In this document: positions 19,801-27,400 of the stretch, piece after piece | How the letters are laid out: each line of letters begins with the position of its first letter | Position numbering within the stretch: the stretch's first letter is position 1 | NCBI GenBank assembly: GCA_963715825.1 | Contig: CAVQSI010000002.1 | Coordinates: forward strand, 62,001-126,000 | DNA: 64,000 nt | Reading direction: 5' to 3' | From: Sva-07 sp963715825 | Lineage (GTDB): Bacteria > Actinomycetota > Acidimicrobiia > Acidimicrobiales > Ilumatobacteraceae | Translations under genes and position numbers: made by a program | Notes under the pieces: model-generated | Databases searched by the model: none | Seen by the model: only the letters and a program-made list of their open reading frames with translations | Told to the model about the DNA's origin: nothing

Positions 19801-19891
19801 TCCAACGCTCGTCGAGCAGATCGACGAGCCGGTCGCGCCGAACCTCGTCGACCAGAGGGCGGCCGAGGTGACGACGAGCGGCATCAGGCAC
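16865..19891 (-). CDS. SARP/BTAD-type transcriptional activator with N-terminal AAA ATPase
   Basis: A 1,008-residue regulator. Residues 39-47 form Walker A (APGGYGKTT), and LILDDVHHLES near 110 is Walker B. A long helical middle follows. The C-terminal 240 residues form a winged-helix plus bacterial transcriptional activator domain: ISRGRVRQLLELLVLRGEQ, then ALWPDVDVQAGRTSLRVALSHLRREL, then TPR-like helices (LDLAVQAAQRAIELDEYDEGP). The layout is MalT-like at the front and SARP-like at the back; LuxR-type HTH is absent. The chosen start is GTG at 19891, because longer frames (ATG 19969, 20053) run into the 3' end of the giant surface-protein gene. It follows that gene by 52 bases on the same strand, so it may be its regulator or co-transcribed with it. 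Confidence 0.85.
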   Translation of the reverse strand: MPDAARRHLGRPLVDEVRRDRLVDLLDERWTRRVVVMAAPGGYGKTTALAQAIRDNDLDPSGIDVYVRCHPWFEGGRSLVAAAITALDASTGNDGAPLAGDLLAALARRSPVDVCLILDDVHHLESVAGSLDVLDELVRGLPFNAHLVLAGRGIPDVPLARLRASDDLLEIGPDHLAFDADELATFAHHHGVAPTSLASGGGWPAVTRLTAMVGAEQAGGYLLEEFVGELSPTDRSAIVLARVAGTVDDEMLGACGIATNVADLLRRVPLLVDYGDGTIGAHDLWGDLAVELVGADEHAALSDAVARQLLLVGDAMGAVDVALRGHRWGSARTAMMAMLGEGDTRWSVATTTAWMDAFPPDERDTPEYLFLRGVTERLAGHPDRGLDDVRAAGAAFRERGDIDGETAVVRELGTRSWLLDRPDLREGLDEWGRDIVERGGQRMRDEILAGRASSADLRGDSRRAIELYRQIAEPDDLHLRHMSTLVLRLGDRQLMESYVQRLEARSSHPTVKGHAMGTRWMAGDPDTALKAGVASARPSGNRRNEFTSAAHVAMMGASLGIVPDVGRLRSIAWERKREQAFVAVIAAAAALLEQGEEHAVEVFREQITELGADEPLVRGESLRFAPYAYMLSPVLREWLESDAELGPLHRRMVALARALCDARRHPGRPVGDLPTPPEVLAWFPLPWSVELAVRLVDAGDPRGEELGAYLADVAGVSVRDRLRLVAASESALTVAADQLRSVVPAPPAAPVRIQVCGGTVIRHGDTEVAISRGRVRQLLELLVLRGEQTRESIVSALWPDVDVQAGRTSLRVALSHLRRELQPDRDPGEAHFHLRQRDDRIWLHRSEFLDADVWLIERRLRRATSLARARHPDAAIEALGAAIELYHQPVYESLRDDARFVGDVVALHQSVVDAASRIAEHHFATGDLDLAVQAAQRAIELDEYDEGPYCVIVGVHLSRGELVEAAEAIDRCLRTLDEVDARPGPEMSMLIRRHRRRAAADQARDSQR

Positions 19892-19943
19892 GCCTCGAAT
19901 CGTAGGAGAGCGGCGGACAGCGGGTCCGGTCCGGGCTCGCGAC

Positions 19944-21350
19944 TCAGGCCAACGGGACGGACGGCCCATCGCGGGGAGACCGAGAACGACTCCAGAGCAC
20001 CACGCCCGCCATGAGCAGGAGCACTGCGAACGCCAGCAGCGTTCCGGGATCACTTCCCGTTTCCGGAAGCGGTGTGGCGAGCGGCGGCTGCGTCGCCGGC
20101 ACCGCTGCCGGTGCCACAGGGCCCGGGATCGGGATCGCTGTCGGAACCGTCACGGAGGGCACCACGACGGAGGGCACCACCGGCACGGGCGGCGCTGCGG
20201 GCACCGTCGGCACGGTCGGTACCGTCGGAACGGTCGGATCGTCGGCCGGCGGTGACAGCACCTCCGGCACCGAGCCGAACGCGTACTGCAGGCCCGTCGC
20301 CTGGGTGGATCGGAACTCGGCCACAGCGGGTGCTCCCCAGCCCATCCCGGTGCGGGCCTCGACCAGCACGGGCACGACCTCGCCCGGTGTGAGACCGGGG
20401 ATCGGGAGGAAGGCCGAACGACCCGAGGCGTCGGTGGTCACCGACCAACCGGCGGTCGACGAGATGCGGTAGCTGGTGATCGCCCGGCCACCGTTCGATG
20501 GCGGCGGCTGCCAGCTGACCTGGGCACCGGCCGAGGTCTCGGTGACGACGAGCCCGGTCGGTGCCGACGCCGGCACCGCGTCGGGTACGTCGAACGTGGC
20601 GACGACCACTTCCTCGCGCAGGAAGCCGTCCTGCAGCACCTGGGCCACGATCTCGCGTTCGCCGCCGGTCAGCGAGCCGCCCGGCGTGAAGGTCAGGCTG
20701 CCCGATGCGCCGGTGGCAGCTCCGAGCGCTGCGGTGAAGCCGTCGGCGGCGTCGGTCGACCGCTCGATGAACACGACCTGCTGGCCCGGGATCTCGGCGA
20801 CCGAGTACGTGAGTTCGAACCCCTCGGGCACGGCGAGCACGGCGCCGCTGACGTCGACGTCGGGGAGGCGCCCGGAGATCGCGACCTCACCGAGCGGAAC
20901 CGACGAGAGGCTCGCCTCGACCCGCCACGTGCCAGGCATCGGCCCCGCAATGACGAACCAGCGCTTCCCCGGGCTCGTGGCGATCAACACCCCGTCGTCG
21001 CTCGGATTCGCGTCGTCGACCCCGCCGGCTCCGAACACGGTTCCGTCGGGAGCGACGAGGACGACGTCGGGCGTGCCGCCCACGCCGCTCACCTCGACGC
21101 CGAGCAGTTCCTCGCCCGCGGCGACGTCGAACTCGGCGAACTCCTGGCCGGGCTCGAGCTGCTCGGCGATGCGCTGCTGCCGCCGACCCGTCGGTGAGCG
21201 AGGTGAACACCCCGCCGGCGGTCGAGACCCCGGCGATCTTGAACCGACCCATGTCGCAGGTGAGTTCCGTGGCACCGTCGGACCAGTAGAGACCCGCCCC
21301 GACCGAGGCCTCCGTGATGAGGAGGTCGACGGTCGCACACCCCGCAGCAC
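19944..21350 (-). CDS. Giant surface protein, C-terminal part with FN3 domain and LPETG sortase signal
   Basis: The third frame of the giant gene, convincing from about 21190 (QQRIAEQLEPGQEFAEF) to the stop at 19944. It contains a pre-peptidase-like beta domain (ELLGVEVSGVGGTPDVVLVAPDGT) and a further Ig-like domain. An FN3 domain follows (GLVVTETSAGAQVSWQPP, then SNGGRAITSYRISS). Next is a low-complexity PTVPTVPTVP stretch of about 60 residues, suited to crossing the wall. The end is a textbook sortase signal: LPETG, a hydrophobic helix LLAFAVLLLMAGVVLW and the basic tail RSRSPR. The upstream 50 residues of the open frame are shadow. No sortase gene is in the window. Confidence 0.75.
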   Translation of the reverse strand: MLRGVRPSTSSSRRPRSGRVSTGPTVPRNSPATWVGSRSPGSRPPAGCSPRSPTGRRQQRIAEQLEPGQEFAEFDVAAGEELLGVEVSGVGGTPDVVLVAPDGTVFGAGGVDDANPSDDGVLIATSPGKRWFVIAGPMPGTWRVEASLSSVPLGEVAISGRLPDVDVSGAVLAVPEGFELTYSVAEIPGQQVVFIERSTDAADGFTAALGAATGASGSLTFTPGGSLTGGEREIVAQVLQDGFLREEVVVATFDVPDAVPASAPTGLVVTETSAGAQVSWQPPPSNGGRAITSYRISSTAGWSVTTDASGRSAFLPIPGLTPGEVVPVLVEARTGMGWGAPAVAEFRSTQATGLQYAFGSVPEVLSPPADDPTVPTVPTVPTVPAAPPVPVVPSVVVPSVTVPTAIPIPGPVAPAAVPATQPPLATPLPETGSDPGTLLAFAVLLLMAGVVLWSRSRSPRDGPSVPLA

Positions 21351-24138
21351 CGATCGTGTTCGCGACGAACTCCGCTGAGATCAGATCGACGCCGAGGATC
21401 GTCGCCTGCGTGAACCCGCGTACCTGGGCCGACGGCCCGGTCAGGGGGGCTCCGGTTCTGGGGTTGGTGAGCCCGAGTGCTCCGGCGTCGAACACGAAGC
21501 CCTCTGCGCCGCCGCCGACGTAGAGCACGTTGCCGATCAACTCGAAGTCGATCGAGCCGCCGACACCGACGAAGCCGCGGGTCTGCACGTCGACGAAGCT
21601 GAACAGCCGGATCGGCAGCTCGAGGAACGTGGCGATGCCCTCGGTGTAGAAGCGGAAGTACTCGCGTTCGTAGGCCTCGGGCGGCTGGCTCGGATCCGGC
21701 GGTGGCTCCTCGCTGAACTGGAGGTTCGCATCGACCGCGGCGATGTCGAACGCTCCGCTCGGCAGCCCGACGGTCAATCCGACGCCGCCGGCGAAGAGGA
21801 AGCGGGGGTTGATCTCGATCGCTGCCCGCAGCGCGTTGAGGAACACGCCCGGGTAGAGCGGGATCGACAGCCCGGAGATCTCGGCCTGGGCCGCCTCGAA
21901 CTTGCCGTTGCGCAATCGGATCGACGCGTCGAGGCCGGGCGCGCCGTCGGTCGGCAGCTCGAAGCCGATCCGACCCTCCCAGGTGTCGGCGTCGCCCGGC
22001 TCGCAGAACGCGGCAGCCGAGTTGGGGGCGCAGTACCTGACGTAGAGCGCCTTGAGGGGGAAGCCGTTGAAGTCTCCGCCACCACTCGCCGGAGCGCTGC
22101 CATCGGAGTTCAACCCGTCGACCTCGCCGTCTCCGTCGGCGTCGAAGCCGAACACCCCGGAGACGAGCTTGCCGCGCTGGAACTCGACGCCGAGCTTGAT
22201 GCCGGGGCCCTGCCCGCTGCCGAGTCCGGGGATCGAGACGTCGAGCGATCCCGACCACGACCGTTCGACCGAGTCGAACGCGATCGACAGCCCGCCGATC
22301 GGGATCACCTCGAAGAGTTGGATCTGGCTCGCCTCGAACGATCCGGCGATCAGCCGGCCGTTCTCGAAGGTGAGGTCGATGTCCATGCCGGCGCGCCCGC
22401 CACCGCTGAGCACGACGTCGGCGCCGCCGGCGAACCGGGACCGGTTGGGGACGGAGTTGTCGACGATGATCTCGAAGTCCTCGATCGTGAAGATGTCGAG
22501 GAACGGAAGCCGATCGATGCTCAGCGAGCCGGCGACGATCCTGCCGTCGCGGATCGTGAGGCTGCCACCCCCGCCGAAGGCGTCGCCGGCGTCGTTCGCG
22601 ACGCTCAGCGTGAGACCGAACGTGGTGTCGCCGTTGGGGTTCTCGCCGAGGGCGACCTCGAGCGTGTCGAGCTGGACGATGCCCAGCGGCATGTTGTTGA
22701 TCGTCAACGAACCGCCGACGAGGCGGCCGTCGTCGAACACCAGGTTGCCACCCGCGCTGCTCGTGCCCTCCTCGTCCTGCAGCCGTGCGGCGAAGATGAA
22801 CTGGTTCGAGCGATAGGCGACCCGCAGTGCCTCCAAGGTCTTGAAGTCGCCGATCGGGAGACATGCCAGCGTGACGTCGAATCGCGTCAGACGTCCGTGG
22901 CCGAGACCCAGCTCGCCGCGCACTGCGAACGTGTCGCCGTTGGCTCGGACGTTCGCGGACACCGAGAACCACGCTTCGTCGCCGGTCTGCGGACCCGGCC
23001 CGAACGGTACGTTGCTGTCGGCTGGGGTTGCCGCACAGCTGGTGTTCGCACCGGGCACGCTGAACGGCAGCTCGGTCACGGTCGGGCGCCGGCCGTGGAA
23101 GTCGATGGCGACGTCTTCGAGGGTGAAGAGATCGCCGACCGGGAGATCGGCGATCGACAGGTTGCCGTCGACGATCACGCCGTCGTCGACCTGGAGCGTG
23201 CCCGCGATCTCGGTGTCGTCGGGACCGGGGCGGACGAGCGTGGCCTGCAACGACCACGTGCTCGCGTTCGCGGCGCGGTCGTAGCGCAGCTCGGCGTCAT
23301 TCAGGGTCAGCCACTCGCCGAGGTTGAGGCCGTCGGCGTTCAGTTCGAATCCCTGCAGGCGGCGGTTGCGGATGTCGAAGCCGACCGTGGCCGCCCACGT
23401 GGTGGCCGGGTCGGTCGGGTTGCTGACCGTCGCGGATCCATCGAACGACACGGTGCGCTGGGTCCCTTCACCCGAGACCGAGTAGGCGACCAGGAAGTCG
23501 TCGAGCAGGAACAGGTCGGCGACCTGGACGCCGTCGGCGCACATCACGCCCTCGACGATGTCGGCGTCGTGGATGCGGAAACGCCCGGCGAGCGACGTGG
23601 TGTCGCCGTCGGCGGTCCGGATCGTGGCCGCGACGGCGTAGCGCGATCCCGGACCACCCGGGTCGGGTGTGGAACACACCGTCGATGACGTCGCCCCGGA
23701 GCGGTCGATGACGAGGGAGAACTGCGAGAACTCGAGCGGTCCGATCTGGAGGTTCTCGGCGTCGAACGAGCCGCCGGTGAGCACCCCGTCGGTGAAGGTG
23801 AGCTCGCCCCCGAGGCCCGTCGTGCCGTCGTCGTCCAGCACCTGCGCGGTCGCCGACCAGCGCGAGCCGCTGACGAAGTCGACGGCGAAGTTGCGCAGGG
23901 TGAACAGCTCGCCGACATCGACGTCGCCGAGTTGCAGCCGAGCGGCGGCCAGCTGACCGAGCGACCAGCTCATCATGCCGTTGCCGGTCACCTGACGATC
24001 GCCCGAGGTCACCACCGCCGTCGCCGCCCACTCGGTCGTGTCTCGCGCTCCTGTTCGCCGAGAGGTCGAGCCGATCGATCGTGGCGAACTCGTCGATGCG
24101 TACGCCCGACATCGACAGCGAACCGGATTGCACGACAC
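20887..24138 (-). CDS. Giant surface protein, middle part (frameshifted continuation, repeats and conserved beta region)
   Basis: This is the second frame of the giant gene. Coding character is convincing from about 24045 (ARDTTEWAATAVV) to about 21190 (GGVFTSLTDG). The first and last stretches of the open frame are shadows. It continues the beta-rich repeats (for example GGELTFTDGVLTGGSFDAENLQIGPL, here given in family form G-x-L-x-F-x-D-G-x-L-x-x-G). It then changes at about 22150 to a non-repeat region with YVRYCAPNSAAAFCEPGD, aromatic-rich strands such as YEREYFRFYTEGIATF, and GCATVDLLITEASVGAGLYW. No independent start or ribosome-binding site fits it as a separate gene. A single extra base near 24045 joins it to the upstream part. 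Confidence 0.65.
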   Translation of the reverse strand: MSCNPVRCRCRAYASTSSPRSIGSTSRRTGARDTTEWAATAVVTSGDRQVTGNGMMSWSLGQLAAARLQLGDVDVGELFTLRNFAVDFVSGSRWSATAQVLDDDGTTGLGGELTFTDGVLTGGSFDAENLQIGPLEFSQFSLVIDRSGATSSTVCSTPDPGGPGSRYAVAATIRTADGDTTSLAGRFRIHDADIVEGVMCADGVQVADLFLLDDFLVAYSVSGEGTQRTVSFDGSATVSNPTDPATTWAATVGFDIRNRRLQGFELNADGLNLGEWLTLNDAELRYDRAANASTWSLQATLVRPGPDDTEIAGTLQVDDGVIVDGNLSIADLPVGDLFTLEDVAIDFHGRRPTVTELPFSVPGANTSCAATPADSNVPFGPGPQTGDEAWFSVSANVRANGDTFAVRGELGLGHGRLTRFDVTLACLPIGDFKTLEALRVAYRSNQFIFAARLQDEEGTSSAGGNLVFDDGRLVGGSLTINNMPLGIVQLDTLEVALGENPNGDTTFGLTLSVANDAGDAFGGGGSLTIRDGRIVAGSLSIDRLPFLDIFTIEDFEIIVDNSVPNRSRFAGGADVVLSGGGRAGMDIDLTFENGRLIAGSFEASQIQLFEVIPIGGLSIAFDSVERSWSGSLDVSIPGLGSGQGPGIKLGVEFQRGKLVSGVFGFDADGDGEVDGLNSDGSAPASGGGDFNGFPLKALYVRYCAPNSAAAFCEPGDADTWEGRIGFELPTDGAPGLDASIRLRNGKFEAAQAEISGLSIPLYPGVFLNALRAAIEINPRFLFAGGVGLTVGLPSGAFDIAAVDANLQFSEEPPPDPSQPPEAYEREYFRFYTEGIATFLELPIRLFSFVDVQTRGFVGVGGSIDFELIGNVLYVGGGAEGFVFDAGALGLTNPRTGAPLTGPSAQVRGFTQATILGVDLISAEFVANTIGAAGCATVDLLITEASVGAGLYWSDGATELTCDMGRFKIAGVSTAGGVFTSLTDGSAAAAHRRAARARPGVRRVRRRRGRGTARRRGERRGRHARRRPRRSRRNRVRSRRGRRRESERRRGVDRHEPGEALVRHCGADAWHVAGRGEPLVGSAR

Positions 24139-27100
24139 CGCTGTCGATCACCAGCGAACCGGTCAGCGCGGTGGAACCGCCGCCGCCGCCGACCGAGAGC
24201 TGCCCGGCGACCGTCCAGGTGGCGAGGCCGCTGGGGTCGCGACGGGCGGCCAGATCGAGGTTCTCGACGGTGAACAGCCCGCCCCATCGCACTTCCGACA
24301 CCGACACGACACCGCTCTGGAGCGAACCGCCGGGGCCGATCAGGAGGTCGACGGTGGCCGTCGAGGGGTCGGTCGCCTGGCCGAGACCGGCCACCGACGT
24401 TTGGCCAGTCCATCGCTCGGTGCCGTCGACGTTGCGGGTGAACTGGAGGCCGACGTCCGACAGGAGGACGATCTCGCCGATCGACATCCGCGGGATGCTC
24501 AGTGATGCCTGGACGAGTTCGCCATCGACGACCTCGGCGGTGCCGTCGAGGCTGAACGTTGCGCCACCCGGCGGCGTGACCTCGCCGCCGATCGTCCACT
24601 GGGTCGACGACGGACCGGACGCGTAGAGCAGATCGAGGCGGTCGATGTCGATGGGACCGAGCGGCAGGTCGACGACCGACAGCGTCGCCGTCTGGAGCGT
24701 CCCGCTGGGCGAGAACCCGAGCGATCCGGATGCATCGGTGCGACCGCCGCCGTGGACCGCGGATCCGGCGAGGGCGAACGTGGTGTCGCTGACCCCGTCC
24801 CAACGGCCGGACTGGTCGTACTCGACGGACATGTCGATCAGTTCGACGGTCGCCGAGAGCGGCAGTTGGGGCACCTCGAACGCGAGGCGTGAGAGCCCCC
24901 CGTCGGTGAACTCCAGCTCACCCGAGACGCTGACGGGGTCGAGGTCGCCGGCGACCACCGAGGCGGTGAGGTCGAGCGAGGTGCGGCTCAGCTCGACCTC
25001 GCCGAGCGACGTGCCGGTCGGGTCGACCAGCCTCGTGTCGTAGACCGACTGCGACCGGTACCGGGCCCGCAGCGACTGGATCTCGAACAGCTCGCCGACC
25101 GTGATCGATTCGACATCGAGCTCGGCGCCGACCATCGCCCGACCCGCGAAGGCCAAGCACCCGTCGACTGAGCCCCCATCGGCCGTGGCTCCAGCGAGCG
25201 ACCACACGGTGACGGCACGGGTCGGTTCGGCGCCGTCGCAAGTCAGCGCACTCGTGGCGTCGTACTGGATGGCGAAGGTCTCGATGGCGAGCAGGCCACC
25301 GAGGCTCAGACGCTGGCCGGCCACGCGAGCGAACGTCGTCCGTCCCTCCTCGACCACCGCCACCAGGTTGGCCCCCACGACCTCCGACTCGTCGGCGGTG
25401 ACGACCGCCCCCGTGCCGAAGAGCGTCTTGTCCCCTGCGACGTCGACGTAGCTCACGTTGAGGTCACGCAGATAGGCGAGCGATCCGATCTCGAGGTACG
25501 GGAGCTGCATGCTCATGCCGACGAGGTCGCCGTCGACGATCGTCGCCGAGCCGGAGAACTCGACCAGTTGCGCCTCGTCGCGGGTCCCGCCGGTCACACT
25601 CGGGCCGCGCACCACACCGGTGATGTCGTAGGCGCCGACGCCGCCGGTGGTGGTGTCGAGCACGAAGCTGAGCCGGTCGACAGCCGATGGACCGATCTGG
25701 AGGTCGGTGATGTCGAGCGATGCCGCGACCAGCTCACCCTCGGTGAACGTCAACGAGCCGGCGATGGCGGTGTCGCCGGTGTCGGTGACGACGTCACCGC
25801 TGAGCTGCCACGCCCCCGACGTCGACGCCAGCCGGAGCTGCTCGACGGTGATCAGCTCGCCGATCGGGAACTCGCCGAGGATCAACTCGCCGGCGGTGAG
25901 CGCGCCATCGGCGAACGCCAGCGAACCGGTGATCGACCGATTGCCGGCGAACGCGGTGCCCTGCAGGGTGCCGTCGACCTCGAACCGGCGAGGGCCGTCG
26001 ACGTTCAGGGTCAGGTTCATCGATGCCAGCGACCCGAGGCGCACACCGTCGACGACGAAGCTGCCGCTCTGGAATCCACCGTCGTCGATCTCGACGGCAC
26101 CGCCGAAGGCGACGCGGGGCTGGTCGAGGAAGCCGTTGAGGCGCCACTGGTTCGTCGGTTCGTCGTAGTCGAGATCGATGCCGCCGACCGGCAGCAATCC
26201 CGCTGCGTCGCCGACGAGGTCGGCGAGATCGGCGCCGAGCGCATCGGGATCGCCCAGCCGGATCTCGCCGACCTCGAGCCGCCCGCCCGAGAACTCGAGG
26301 TCGAAACCTCGGAGCAGATCGCCCGGGATCGACGGGAACTCCAAGCCGAACGCGTCGCCTGCGCCGGCGTTGCGATGCACCAGTTGCATCGTCGGGACGC
26401 GAAACCAGCCGCCGATGTCGGATGCAGGCACTGCAACGGAACCGCCGTCGACGTCTCCGTCGACGAGCTGCAACGAACCATCGACCCGGTCACCGTCCAG
26501 GTCGCCGACGAGGTCGTATGACCCCTTGCCCGGGTTGTACGTGAGGCTGGTGTCGTCGAACACGTACGGTCCGAAGCACAGCTGCCCGAGCTTCAACGAG
26601 CCGCCGACCGGCGCGCCGCTGGCGAACGGTGTGTCGCTGGAGATCTCGCTGGTGCGCTCGGTCCCACGTACTCGGTCGCCGCAGGCGAATTCAGCGCTGC
26701 CGGCTCCGTCGGGTGCAACCAGGCCGAGCTCGCCGGTCGTCGGGTCGAACGACACCGCCCCGTCGATCCCTCCGAGTTCACCGAGGCTGAGCTGCACAGG
26801 GAGCCGGAGGTACTCGAGTGCCCCATCGCGCAACGCCATCGAACCAGCGGCGACCTGCTCGAGCTTGCCCGACCGCACGATGGTGTCGACGTCGAACACC
26901 GGCAGGTCCTTGTCGAGCCCCGGCACCACCCGGGTCGCCGGATAGGAGAAGCGGAGGTCGTCGAACTCGGCGAGCTGGCCGTAGGACCCGCCGAGCTCGA
27001 GCACGGCCTCGATCAGCTGCCCCCGACCGAAGCGGACCCCACTGGACGTGAGCGCCACCGTCCGGTCGACGATGTCGGCTCCCCCCTCGAACAGCCACCC

Positions 27101-27400
27101 GGCGGCGTTGCGGTTGAGCGCGAACGACTCGTCGAGGGTGGCGATGCCGAGTTCGACGGTGCCGATCACGATCCGCGACGACGCGGCGACGCCTTCCGAC
27201 ACGGACTCGACGAGCCGGATCGCCGGCTGCCCGTCGCCGGCGAGCGTGTCCGACAGCCACGTCGCAGTGGCAGCGTTGTAGGCCAGTGCAGCGTCGGCGA
27301 TCTCGAAGCCCGCGACGCTCAGGTTCTCGACGCCAACGGCGCCTGCTTGCAGAGCGCCGTTGGTGTAGTCGAGCACGGCGCTGATCGTCGAGCCTGCGAC
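22200..27400 (-). repeat. Tandem degenerate protein repeat region of the giant sortase-anchored protein
   Basis: About twenty or more units of roughly 75-90 residues share the pattern L-x-x-L-P-[IL]-G-x-[LI]-x-x-[IL]-x-x-L-x-x-x-[YF]-x(6-10)-W-x(8-15)-G-x-[LV]-x-[FIV]-x-[DN]-G-x-L-x-x-[GA]. Examples are LTAGELILGEFPIGELITV, LVAASLDITDLQIGPSAVD and LVQASLSIPRMSIGEIVLL. DNA identity between units is low by eye, so the array is old or diversified. It resembles long adhesin stalks in architecture, not in any motif I can name. Confidence 0.6.

Noticed and set aside
21170..21205. Programmed ribosomal frameshift in the sortase-anchored gene
   Set aside because: No slippery run, downstream structure or conserved stop context was seen, and the same type of indel occurs at many unrelated sites.
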